Assembly: GCA_009843915.1 (NCBI GenBank)
Contig: VYCM01000146.1
Coordinates: 95,332 to 137,256, forward strand
Length of the DNA: 41,925 bases
Direction: 5' to 3'
From: Acidimicrobiaceae bacterium
Lineage (GTDB): Bacteria; Actinomycetota; Acidimicrobiia; Acidimicrobiales; Aldehydirespiratoraceae
Of the stretch, positions 1 through 6,953 are shown in pieces. Within the stretch, counting starts at the first letter, position 1. Every line of letters starts with the position of its first letter. The notes beneath the pieces were generated by a model. The model did not search any database. It was not told the origin of the DNA and saw only the letters and a list, made by a program, of their open reading frames with translations. A program made the position numbers and the translations under genes.

Positions 1-582
1 GACGGTGCGGCGGCGCGCATCGGGCAACTTGCGCTCCATGTATTCGTTGGCGCCTACAAAGGCCTTGTCGTTGCTGCCCACCAGCAGGCCCACGGGCACC
101 GCAATCTCGGCCAGCCGGTCGATCACCATGGAGTCGGTGTGGAGGCTGGTCGTGGTGGCGATCCGGGGGATGGTGAGGCGCGGGGCGCTCAGGTGAACCC
201 GATCGTTCCAGTCCTTCATGGCCGCCGCGTCGCGGAAGCCTGGCCCGGCGGCCACGAGCACCAGCCCTCGAATGACTCCAGGCCTCGTCAGGCAGTGGGT
301 CAGTCCGAGATAGCCGCCCAGCGAGTGCCCGACATAGACGGCCGGGCCGGTCCGGGCCAGCACGGCGTCGAAGGATGCCAGCACGGCCTCGCGCTCGTAG
401 GGGGCTTGCTCCGATGGAGCGGGGGAGCGCCCGTGGCCGGGCAAGTCAATGCTCGTGCAGGCAAAGTCCGCGCCCAGTGCCTCCACCGTCGCGGCCCACA
501 CTGAGCCGCTGTCGCCCATACCGTGCACGAGCACCACCGCGGGTCCGGTGCCGGTGGTGGTTGTGTGCAGTTCGGTGATCAC
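1..582 (-). CDS. alpha/beta hydrolase, 3' end cut by window edge
   Basis: The first 194 codons of a cytoplasmic alpha/beta-hydrolase-fold enzyme are present. The start is GTG at 582-580, which shares a GTGA overlap with the TGA of the upstream transporter gene, so the two are probably translationally coupled. The oxyanion-hole motif HGMGDSGSVW lies at residues 20-29, the DLPGHGRS motif at about 46-53 and the nucleophile elbow GHSLGG at 85-90, making Ser87 the likely nucleophile. The catalytic His should lie beyond position 1. These motifs place the protein in the family but do not give a substrate. There is no signal peptide. Pairing with a cation transporter does not suggest a function; esterase, lactonase or C-C hydrolase are all possible. 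Confidence 0.85.
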   Translation of the reverse strand, partial: MITELHTTTTGTGPAVVLVHGMGDSGSVWAATVEALGADFACTSIDLPGHGRSPAPSEQAPYEREAVLASFDAVLARTGPAVYVGHSLGGYLGLTHCLTRPGVIRGLVLVAAGPGFRDAAAMKDWNDRVHLSAPRLTIPRIATTTSLHTDSMVIDRLAEIAVPVGLLVGSNDKAFVGANEYMERKLPDARRRTV

Positions 583-1505
583 GGGCCGCTCAGCCGCTCG
601 GCCTCTATGTCGGGCTCCACGTACATGATGCGGGCAATGGGCACCGCGGCCCGGGTGTTCTCTTCGACCCGGTTGATGGCCTCGACGAGATCGGCGGTGG
701 TGTAGCCGGGATCGAACGACACCTTGGCCGCCACCAGCAGCTCCTCGGGGCCGATGTGCTGGGTGCGCAGGTGGATCAGGCCCATCACGCCCTCGGTCGA
801 CGTGATGGCCTTGCGCACGGCGGCGTCGTCCGCTCTGGTGGCCGACTCGCCCAGCAGCAGGCTGCGCATCTCCACCGCCAGCACCACCGCGATCAGTCCC
901 AGCAGCACGCCGATCGACATGGTGCCGATGCCGTCCCACACCGGCGCGTCGAACACGGTGGCGATCGCCAGAGCCCCGAGAGCCAGAACCAGCCCCAGGA
1001 GGGCGCCCAGGTCCTCGAGCAGCACCACCGGCAGCTCCGGCGTGCGTGACCGCCTGATGAAGTGCATCCAGGACGCCGAACCCCGGACTCGGTTGGACTC
1101 CACCACCGCCGTGCGCATCGAGAAGCTCTCCAGCACGATGCCCACGCTGAGCACAACGAAGGCCCACACCGGCGAGTCGATCTCGTGGGGGTGGCGGATC
1201 TTGTCGATCCCCTCGTACAGGGCGTACAGGGACCCGACCGTGAACAGCACCAGAGCCACCACGAACGACCAGAAGTAGCGCTCGCGCCCGTAGCCGAAGG
1301 AATGCTGGGTCGTGGCGTCGCGCCGGGCCAGGCGGCCTCCGAGCAGCAGCAGGGCCTGATTGCTGGTGTCGGCCACGCTGTGGATGGCTTCGGCCAGCAT
1401 CGACGATGCCCCGGTGAAGACGAAGGCCACAAACTTGGCGATGGCGAGCCCTAGGTTGGCGAAGAGGGCGGCGAGGATCGCCTTGGTTCCGCCGCTGGCC
1501 GCCAT
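579..1505 (-). CDS. cation diffusion facilitator (CDF) family transporter
   Basis: This is an inner-membrane divalent metal/proton antiporter of about 308 residues. It has six predicted membrane segments, the TM2 signature HSVADTSNQ with the His/Asp metal-site pair, the TM2-TM3 motif FGYGRERYFWSF, and a soluble C-terminal domain ending in IMYVEPD. In TM5 the usual (H/D)xxxD pair reads VVLLED, so the first ligand is replaced by a hydrophobic residue, as in the SLC30A9-like subgroup; the metal is therefore uncertain. I chose ATG 1505 (MAASGGTKAIL) because the preceding 18 in-frame residues are Arg/Pro-rich and unlike a CDF N-terminus. The gene is divergent from the MaoC gene, and its TGA overlaps the start of the next gene. 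No metal-responsive operator is evident. Confidence 0.88.
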   Translation of the reverse strand: MAASGGTKAILAALFANLGLAIAKFVAFVFTGASSMLAEAIHSVADTSNQALLLLGGRLARRDATTQHSFGYGRERYFWSFVVALVLFTVGSLYALYEGIDKIRHPHEIDSPVWAFVVLSVGIVLESFSMRTAVVESNRVRGSASWMHFIRRSRTPELPVVLLEDLGALLGLVLALGALAIATVFDAPVWDGIGTMSIGVLLGLIAVVLAVEMRSLLLGESATRADDAAVRKAITSTEGVMGLIHLRTQHIGPEELLVAAKVSFDPGYTTADLVEAINRVEENTRAAVPIARIMYVEPDIEAERLSGP

Positions 1506-1615
1506 GGGCGGCAAGGCTAGCTGCGATGCCGGGGGTCGCTGCCGCCCGCAGCAACGCAAGAAGTTGGGCGCAACGGGGTCGGCCGCCTGATCGTGCGGCG
1601 CTAGCGTCCCGGCGG

Positions 1616-2077
1616 ATGGCGACCGTCTTTTCGACTCCCGACGAGCTGTTGGCTGCCGTTGGCCAGGATCTCGGTCACAGCGAGTGGGTGACGGTCGACC
1701 AAACCCGTATCGATATGTTCGCCGAGGCCACCGGCGATCACCAGTGGATCCATGTCGATCCCGAAAGAGCCGCAGCGGGCCCGTTCGGAACCACCATCGC
1801 GCACGGCTATCTGACGCTGGCTCTCACCAATCTGCTGCTGCCCGAGATCGTGCGGGTGGAGGGGATCTCGATGGGGATCAACTACGGGGTCAACCGGGTG
1901 CGCTTCCCGCAGCCGGTCCTGGTGGGGTCGCGGCTGCGGGCCTCAGCGACCTTGACGTCCGCCGACGAGTTGCCCGGCGGTGCCGGGGTTCAGACGGTGA
2001 TCACCGTCACAGTTGAAATCGAAGGCCAGGCGAGGCCGGCCTGCGTAGTCGAGTCGGTCAGCCGGTTCCTTCGCTGA
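1616..2077 (+). CDS. MaoC-like dehydratase (R-specific enoyl-CoA hydratase type)
   Basis: A 153-residue single hot-dog-fold protein. It carries the hydratase-2 signature FAEATGDHQWIHVD, with the Asp and His of the D-x4-H catalytic dyad at about residues 40 and 45, followed by FGTTIAHGYLTL, which contacts the acyl-CoA. Family members hydrate trans-2-enoyl-CoA to (R)-3-hydroxyacyl-CoA, usually as homodimers. Start ATG 1616 (MATVFSTPDE) is preferred over in-frame ATG 1526, because the intervening 30 residues are Arg/Ala-rich and not conserved-looking. The next gene begins 17 bp downstream but encodes a secreted protease, so shared function is doubtful. The substrate could be a fatty or aromatic acyl-CoA. 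Confidence 0.88.
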   Translation: MATVFSTPDELLAAVGQDLGHSEWVTVDQTRIDMFAEATGDHQWIHVDPERAAAGPFGTTIAHGYLTLALTNLLLPEIVRVEGISMGINYGVNRVRFPQPVLVGSRLRASATLTSADELPGGAGVQTVITVTVEIEGQARPACVVESVSRFLR

Positions 2078-2094
2078 GCGCCCGGAGTCTCCCT

Positions 2095-4056
2095 GTGATG
2101 CGTTCCCTTGTCGACCGGCGCGTGGGTCGCCGGGTCGCGGTTGCCGTCCTGGCCGCCCTGGTCGCCTGGCCGGCAGTCGCGGTCGCGCAGGACACCGACA
2201 CCGGAGCCGAGCCTGAGCCCGCCGCCGGCACCGAGGCCGAGGCTCCGTCCGCCCGGGTTGCGTGCGGCGACGCTCCGGCGGTGTTCGATCTCCTGTGCAT
2301 CAGCTACGGGTTGCTCAAGGAGAACTACGTCGACGAGCCGGTCGACGAGGACTTGGCCGCAGCCGCGGCCGAAGGGGTGCGGGAGGCCGGGCTTGCCCCG
2401 CGGAGCACCGAAGCCGTCCCGCCGTGTGCGCTGCCCTCGCCCGCGTTCGAGCAGACCTGCGCAGAGATCGACGCCGTGGGCGACACTGCGGCCGCGGTCT
2501 GGGCCGCCTCCAGTGCGATGTTCGCCTCGCTGGGGGATCCCAACACCTTCCTGATGTCGCCGTCGGAGTACGTGCGGAGGCAGGCGCTCCTGAACACGGG
2601 CCTGCCGTACTCGGGCATCGGCCTGAGGCTGGGCCTGTTGAACGGCACGGTTGCCTGCAGCGTGCTGTCCGAGACTTGCCGGCTGGTTGTGTCCGAGGTG
2701 TTCCCGGGCAGTCCGGCCGAGCGGGCCGGCTTGGAGCCCGACGATGTCCTCCTGCTCATTGCCGGTCTGGCTCCGTCGGGTTCGGGCTGCGGATTGCAGG
2801 ACCTGCCCGCATTCGAGTTGGGCAGCCTCGTGCCGGTCATCGTCGAGCGGAACGGCCGCAGGAGAGCATTCGGGGTGGAAGCCGCACCGGTGTTCGCTCC
2901 CGCGGTCGCCAGCAGGACTGTGGCGGGCACTATCGGATATCTGCGTCTCGAATCCTTCGGTGCAGGAGCTGATGAGCGTGTCGGCGAGGAACTTGAGACC
3001 CTGCTCGACTCTGGTGTGGAGTCCATCGTCGTCGACTTGCGGGGCAATCTCGGGGGCTACCTCCAGACCGTCGTCAACATCGCCGGGATGTTCCTGGACG
3101 ACCGCCAGGTTGTGATCCGGGAAGCATCCAGGCTCGACACCCTCCGTCACCTGGTCAGCGGGCACGGAAGCCTGCCGAATCCGGCTCTGCTGCCCACCGC
3201 AGTGGCAGTGGACGGGTCGTCGGCGTCGGCGTCCGAGGTCCTGACGCTGGCTTTGCGCGACCACGGCCGTGCCACCGTGGTGGGCACGACCACCTACGGA
3301 AAGAACACCGGCCAGAACACATGGGCCGTGGAGTCGCGCAACGGCACACTGCTGGGGGGTGCCCGGGTGACGTTGTTCAGATGGTTCGGACCGGATGGCA
3401 CCAGCGCCGAAGGAGGCATCGAGCCGGACGTGGAGCTGGACTTCTCGGACTGCTGGCATCCGATCGGCTTCACCCGCCTGGCGGCGGCTGCGGCCGGGCT
3501 GCCCGGCGCCCTGCCGGCCGATGTCCAGATGGATGGCGAGCCGTTCGACGCGGTGGCTGCCCTGGCAGAGGACGGCGTGCTTGCCGGCACCGAGTGCGGG
3601 CCGGGCCGCTTCTGTCCCGGCGATCCGATCCCGAGATGGCTGGCGGCAGTGTGGCTGGTGCGCACCGTCGACGGCCAGGATCCGGAGCCGATCAGCACAT
3701 CCCGGTTCGCCGACGTCGACGCCGGCCAGTGGTGGGCCGCCCATGTGGAGCGGCTGGCCGAGTTGGGGATCACCGTCGGATGCGGCGCGGAGCCCGCCCG
3801 GTACTGTCCCGACGACCCGGTCACCCGCGCTCAGACGGCGAGCTTCCTCAAGAGAGCATTCCGGCTCGATCTCGCCCCGCCGGCAGGGTTCACCGACACG
3901 CACGGCAACCACCATGCGGCCGCCATCGATGCTCTGCACGCGGCGGGGATCACCAAGGGCTGTTCGGCCGAGGTGTTGGAGTTCTGCCCGGACCGGGTCA
4001 CCACGCGGATCGAGATGGCCCTCTTCGTCGATCGGGCCCGCAACCGCTCCAACTAG
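2095..4056 (+). CDS. secreted S41 carboxyl-terminal protease with PDZ domain and SLH-like repeats
   Basis: A 653-residue exported protein. A signal peptide (about 1-32, cleavage near AVAQD) is followed by an acidic linker. A PDZ domain (about 195-255, with the motif VFPGSPAERAGLEPDDVL) comes next, then a tail-specific protease domain (about 275-450). By alignment with the E. coli Prc motifs the catalytic pair is Ser378 in SASASEV and Lys403 in TYGKNTGQ, with Gln407, so the protease should be active. Residues from about 484 to the end hold three SLH-like repeats, each with a GC...(F/Y)CP cysteine pair, which probably anchor the protein to the cell envelope. GTG 2095 and ATG 2098 are both possible starts. 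The gene lies 17 bp after the MaoC gene; a functional link is not apparent. Confidence 0.88.
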   Translation: MMRSLVDRRVGRRVAVAVLAALVAWPAVAVAQDTDTGAEPEPAAGTEAEAPSARVACGDAPAVFDLLCISYGLLKENYVDEPVDEDLAAAAAEGVREAGLAPRSTEAVPPCALPSPAFEQTCAEIDAVGDTAAAVWAASSAMFASLGDPNTFLMSPSEYVRRQALLNTGLPYSGIGLRLGLLNGTVACSVLSETCRLVVSEVFPGSPAERAGLEPDDVLLLIAGLAPSGSGCGLQDLPAFELGSLVPVIVERNGRRRAFGVEAAPVFAPAVASRTVAGTIGYLRLESFGAGADERVGEELETLLDSGVESIVVDLRGNLGGYLQTVVNIAGMFLDDRQVVIREASRLDTLRHLVSGHGSLPNPALLPTAVAVDGSSASASEVLTLALRDHGRATVVGTTTYGKNTGQNTWAVESRNGTLLGGARVTLFRWFGPDGTSAEGGIEPDVELDFSDCWHPIGFTRLAAAAAGLPGALPADVQMDGEPFDAVAALAEDGVLAGTECGPGRFCPGDPIPRWLAAVWLVRTVDGQDPEPISTSRFADVDAGQWWAAHVERLAELGITVGCGAEPARYCPDDPVTRAQTASFLKRAFRLDLAPPAGFTDTHGNHHAAAIDALHAAGITKGCSAEVLEFCPDRVTTRIEMALFVDRARNRSN

Positions 4057-4106
4057 GGGGACTGGATTCGTTCGTCTGCTCGCTCGGCCTCTTAGCCTGT
4101 GAAGTG

Positions 4107-5066
4107 ATGGCGAAGCGCAAGCGGCGGGTTCCCGCCGGTGTGGGTGTGAGCAGCATCCCGGCATCGCATCCGCCGGTGCGGCCGGGGCTCGTGAGCTCCC
4201 AGCGCCGCGTTCCGGCCGGCATCGAACGCCCGCCCTATGCATCGCTGCCCGGCGGGGAGCCCCATCCTCCGGTGTCGTCGCTGGCCCGCACGCCGGGTGA
4301 GCTGGAGGCCATGCGCCGCACGGGAGCACTCGCGGCCGAGGTGCTGATTGCGGCGTGCGAGCACGTTCGGGCTGGGATGACGACCGACGCCATCGACCGG
4401 TTCGTGCACGACGTGGCCGTGGCCGCGGGCGCCTATCCGAGCCCGCTCGGCTACCGGGGCTATCCGAAGTCGGTGTGCACCTCAGTCAACGAGGTGATCT
4501 GCCACGGGATCCCCGACTCGCGCCGCCTGGCCCCCGGCGACATCGTCAACATCGACGTGACCGTGTACCGGGAGGGGGTCCACGGCGACACCTCGGTGAC
4601 GCTGATGATCGGCGAGGTGGACGAGCACTCCCGGCGCCTGGTGGCCGAGACCCGCGTCGCGCTCCACGAGGGGATCGGGGCCGTGCAGGCAGGCGCGGCC
4701 GTGTCCGACATCGGCCGGGCCATCCAGAACCACGCCTGGAGGCACAGCCTCGGCGTGGTGCGGGAGTTCATCGGCCACGGGGTGGGCACGGAGTTCCACT
4801 CCGGGCTCCAGGTGCCCCACTACTACGACCGCCGGCACTCGACGGTCCTGGGCGAGGGGATGACCTTCACCATCGAGCCGATGCTCACGTTGGGCTCTCC
4901 GGAGGCTGCGATGTGGGACGACGGGTGGACCGCGGTCACCGTCGACGGCCGCCGCACCGCCCAGTTCGAGCACACCCTGGCCTGCACGTCCGACGGTGCC
5001 GAGATCCTGACTCGCACCGCCGCGGGCGAGTGCGCCCACGACCTGTTCACCGAGCCAGTCGGCTAG
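4107..5066 (+). CDS. map: type I methionine aminopeptidase with N-terminal extension
   Basis: Removes the initiator Met from nascent proteins in the cytosol. The 319-residue protein carries all five metal ligands: Asp150 and Asp161 (NIDVTVYREGVHGD), His224 (FIGHGVG), Glu257 (TIEPML) and Glu288 (QFEHT), plus the substrate-contacting His133. Residues 1-58 are a basic, proline-rich extension (MAKRKRRVPAG, then PHPP), resembling the extended MetAP1c of mycobacteria, which is thought to contact the ribosome. Start ATG 4107 is preferred, with GTG 4104 just upstream. A TAGCCT hexamer at 4093-4098 lies 5-8 nt before these starts, so a leaderless transcript is possible. A much longer in-frame reading upstream is only an overlap with the protease gene. 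Confidence 0.95.
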   Translation: MAKRKRRVPAGVGVSSIPASHPPVRPGLVSSQRRVPAGIERPPYASLPGGEPHPPVSSLARTPGELEAMRRTGALAAEVLIAACEHVRAGMTTDAIDRFVHDVAVAAGAYPSPLGYRGYPKSVCTSVNEVICHGIPDSRRLAPGDIVNIDVTVYREGVHGDTSVTLMIGEVDEHSRRLVAETRVALHEGIGAVQAGAAVSDIGRAIQNHAWRHSLGVVREFIGHGVGTEFHSGLQVPHYYDRRHSTVLGEGMTFTIEPMLTLGSPEAAMWDDGWTAVTVDGRRTAQFEHTLACTSDGAEILTRTAAGECAHDLFTEPVG

Positions 5067-5084
5067 TCCCCGCGACCTCGGCTT

Positions 5085-5489
5085 CTACTCTGCCGACTTG
5101 GCGAGCACGAAGGCCGGGTCGGTGAGAAGGGATGGCCCGCGGTGCTCTAGCTGGTCGGGGCGCACACTGGCGGCGTGGGCGAGTACCGTCAGGAGCGCTA
5201 CGACGAGCAGCACCGCGAGCCATCCCAAGGGGCCGAGACTCACATCCGGGCCGGCCGATACGGTCCGTCGGGTTGCCGGTCCGCAGGGCGGGAGGGACGT
5301 GCCACCTTCGTCGGTGTCGGCCGGATCCCCGCCTTGTGGCGCGACGAGCGATCCGGACCCAGTCTGGCCGTGGGGGACTGTGGGTTCGTGGGTGGCGATG
5401 GAGCCGTGGGGGAGGGTGGGTTCGACGCGAAGCCTGACCTCTTCATGCGCCTCGGGCGGCGCCAAGTCGCCGGTTACGACGGAGGTCAC
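5085..5489 (-). CDS. hypothetical single-pass membrane protein
   Basis: An unrecognised 134-residue reading frame starting at GTG 5489. It has a long Pro/Gly/Thr-rich N-terminal part, one convincing hydrophobic segment (about residues 85-108, LGWLAVLLVVALLTVLAH) and a short C-terminal tail. It lies 13 bp after the 45-residue membrane protein gene and converges on map with an 18-bp gap, so the two small genes look like one transcription unit. No strong Shine-Dalgarno sequence precedes the start. The opposite strand at 5175-5591 is also open, so coding orientation is not certain. The co-directional neighbour and the clean membrane helix favour this strand. No function can be assigned. Confidence 0.45.
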   Translation of the reverse strand: MTSVVTGDLAPPEAHEEVRLRVEPTLPHGSIATHEPTVPHGQTGSGSLVAPQGGDPADTDEGGTSLPPCGPATRRTVSAGPDVSLGPLGWLAVLLVVALLTVLAHAASVRPDQLEHRGPSLLTDPAFVLAKSAE

Positions 5490-5502
5490 GGATCGGCGAC
5501 CG

Positions 5503-5640
5503 TCAGATGCCGCGGTGGTTGCGGCGGTACCGCGGGACGGCCAGCGCGGCCGCAGCGGTCGCGGCCGCGGCTAGGACGAACCAACTCGTAGTCCAATAGC
5601 GCCGGTGGCGCATGGTGTCGCTGCTGGTGGAGTCGGACAT
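5503..5640 (-). CDS. 45-residue membrane microprotein
   Basis: A very short gene with a strong ribosome site: AGAGGAG ends about 7 nt before ATG 5640. The product starts MSDSTSSDTMRHRRYWTTSW, continues with one hydrophobic helix (about residues 18-36, Ala-rich) and ends in the basic tail RYRRNHRG. This predicts a single-pass inner-membrane protein with charged residues on both sides. A longer in-frame reading to 5733 exists, but the ribosome site marks the internal ATG. The leader upstream contains a hairpin at 5667-5698, and the divergent regulator is 264 bp away across an array of palindromes. I do not recognise the family. The small membrane protein downstream is probably co-transcribed. 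Confidence 0.6.
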   Translation of the reverse strand: MSDSTSSDTMRHRRYWTTSWFVLAAAATAAAALAVPRYRRNHRGI

Positions 5641-5666
5641 GGCATCTCCTCTTGCTTCCTCTTGTT

Positions 5667-5698
5667 GCCGGTTCCCGAACTTGCTTTCGGTTACCGGC
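5667..5698 (-). ncRNA. candidate structured leader hairpin upstream of the microprotein gene
   Basis: Read on the minus strand, GCCGGT pairs with ACCGGC and, inside a 2x2 internal loop (AA opposite GA), CCGAA pairs with TTCGG around a six-base loop AGCAAG. The element ends about 18 nt before the Shine-Dalgarno sequence of the 45-residue gene, so it could be a translational control element or a protein-binding site in its mRNA. It has no trailing U-run and so does not look like an intrinsic terminator. I do not recognise it as a known riboswitch. Confidence 0.4.
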
Positions 5699-5742
5699 GG
5701 CTGATTTCCACAGACTGAGCTTGGCACTGTCAAGAAGCGCTA

Positions 5743-5816
5743 TGTCTGCCAATGTCTGCCAGACCCGGCCCAGTCGTGGCAGAAACCTGCCAAGTTCTTG
5801 GCAGAGTCCTGCCAAG
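5743..5816. promoter_or_regulatory. array of CTGCCA/TGGCAG operator-like sites
   Basis: The gap between divergent genes holds six copies of one half-site. TGTCTGCCA occurs twice in tandem at a 10-bp period (5743-5762). TGGCAG-AAAC-CTGCCA lies at 5777-5792, and the perfect palindrome CTTGGCAG/CTGCCAAG with a 4-bp centre AGTC lies at 5797-5816. The two palindromes are 22 bp apart centre to centre, and successive CTGCCA copies are spaced 10, 31 and 22 bp, close to whole helical turns. This fits cooperative binding on one DNA face, most likely by the HTH protein encoded at 5905-6609. Binding is inferred. Confidence 0.6.
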
Positions 5817-5891
5817 CCTCCAGAACAGACCCACATCAGCCTCAGCGACGCGTGCCCCGCGTTTGGCGCTACGCCGGCAGATCGAGTTCGG

Positions 5892-5897
5892 TACTGT
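5892..5897 (+). promoter_or_regulatory. candidate -10 element for a leaderless transcript
   Basis: TACTGT fits the TANNNT actinobacterial -10 pattern and ends 7 nt before GTG 5905. Transcription would then start at or next to the start codon, as in leaderless mRNAs. No good -35 hexamer is seen at 16-19 bp, so activator dependence is possible. Confidence 0.35.
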
Positions 5898-5904
5898 AGG
5901 GGCC

Positions 5905-6609
5905 GTGGGCGTTGAACCGAGCGAAGGCCTCGCGCTCGCGCGGGTCCGTCTCGCTTGTGGTCGTATGGTCGGAGGCTTCGATGCCATGCTCGAGGCCTAT
6001 CGCTTCGGGGTGCCTGAGGGTCCCCACCGAGCGCCCTGGACGCCCGAGTACCACCGCGAGGCTGTGCACGTCTACAGCGAGTCTCTGCCGTGGTCGTATC
6101 AGCGCGACGTCGCAAAGCTGTTCCGTGACAGCTTGAGTGCCATGGCAGGGCGCTCGATTCCCTCGGACTTGGCCGAGGACTGGGCGATAGTCACCGCCTA
6201 CATGCGCGAGGCTGCCCGTTCCATCGAGGATTGGCTGGCGTCCGGCGAGCCGCGGCTGGACCGATCGGGGCCGGCGGAGTCCCCGGAACTGACGCTCAGC
6301 AATCCGAGGGTTGTCCACTGGGACGCCCTAGCCGGGCTGACCACCCAGGACGGCTCTCGCAGGCTGAAGGACGCCTGCGTCGCGGTGAAGCAGTATTTTG
6401 ACGCTGAGGCGCCTCCATCCCTCAAGGCCTCTGAGCGGCTGATGCTGGAGAGGCTCGCGTCCGGGGCGGCGATCGCGGACGTGGCTGCCGAGCTGGGCTA
6501 CTCGGAGCGCTCGATGTACCGGGAACTGTCCAAGCTATGGGACAAGCTCGGAGTGTCGGGCCGAGCCGCGGGAGTGCACAAGGCGACCGCTGAAGGCCTT
6601 ATCGACTGA
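5905..6609 (+). CDS. LuxR/GerE-type helix-turn-helix transcriptional regulator
   Basis: A predicted 234-residue DNA-binding protein. The last 65 or so residues form a LuxR-like HTH: ASERLMLERLASGAAIADVA, then ELGYSERSMYRELSKLWDKL, then GVSGRAAGVHKA. The N-terminal 150 residues are helical and rich in Trp, Arg and Glu. They match no sensor domain I recognise; no receiver Asp pocket or Walker motif is visible. I chose GTG 5905 because of the -10-like hexamer just upstream. The frame stays open back to ATG 5752, but that start would place the palindrome array inside the gene. Its divergent position from two small membrane proteins suggests it controls them and itself through the array. The signal it senses is unknown. 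Confidence 0.75.
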   Translation: MGVEPSEGLALARVRLACGRMVGGFDAMLEAYRFGVPEGPHRAPWTPEYHREAVHVYSESLPWSYQRDVAKLFRDSLSAMAGRSIPSDLAEDWAIVTAYMREAARSIEDWLASGEPRLDRSGPAESPELTLSNPRVVHWDALAGLTTQDGSRRLKDACVAVKQYFDAEAPPSLKASERLMLERLASGAAIADVAAELGYSERSMYRELSKLWDKLGVSGRAAGVHKATAEGLID

Positions 6610-6644
6610 GCGGTCCCTGTTGCGGCGGTCCCTGGGCGGGGCGC

Positions 6645-6941
6645 TTATTCGCTGTGTGTCGAGACGGCGACGGTGGACATCTCAGCGGACTGACTCACGA
6701 CCTCCACCATCTCTTGATAGTCGCTGGACCCAACCCAACTCCGCATGGATTCGGCGTCAGGGAACTGCACTATGAGAAGATTCTTGGGTTTCCAGTCGCC
6801 CGCGATCACTTCTACCTGGTCGCCGCACACCAGCAACTGGCCTCCGTGTCGCTCGGCGGTGTGGGCTGCCGGAGTCCATTGCTTGGCCGTCTCGACGTAG
6901 GCGTCCCGGTCGGTGACCTTCGCGTCGATTATCAGAAACAT
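6645..6941 (-). CDS. DUF1330 domain protein
   Basis: A 98-residue protein with the dimeric alpha+beta-barrel fold typical of DUF1330. It has MFLIIDAKVTDRDAYVETAK at the start, a central HGGQLLVCGDQVEVIAGDW strand region and the conserved IVQFPDAESMRSWVGSSDYQ segment. Family members are small cytoplasmic proteins of mostly unproven function, often found beside oxidoreductases or hydrolases. The start codon follows a GAGAG-like ribosome site. The gene lies 12 bp after the alpha/beta hydrolase gene and is probably its operon partner. The direct repeat GCGGTCCCTG at 6610-6619 and 6625-6634 separates it from the convergent regulator gene. Confidence 0.85.
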   Translation of the reverse strand: MFLIIDAKVTDRDAYVETAKQWTPAAHTAERHGGQLLVCGDQVEVIAGDWKPKNLLIVQFPDAESMRSWVGSSDYQEMVEVVSQSAEMSTVAVSTHSE

Positions 6942-6953
6942 GAGTGCTCTCCT

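Noticed and set aside
1990-4329. A 779-codon open frame on the minus strand
   Set aside because: It is antisense to the S41 protease gene, which has clear domains; the protein is Arg/Gly/His-rich with no motif, as expected from a high-GC shadow frame.
5175-5591. A plus-strand frame antisense to the small membrane protein genes
   Set aside because: It lacks a ribosome site, and its charged stretch is just the complement of the membrane helix; the opposite strand has a co-directional partner. Not fully excluded.
5752-5904. Extension of the HTH regulator back to ATG 5752
   Set aside because: The palindrome array would then lie within coding sequence, and a -10-like hexamer supports GTG 5905.
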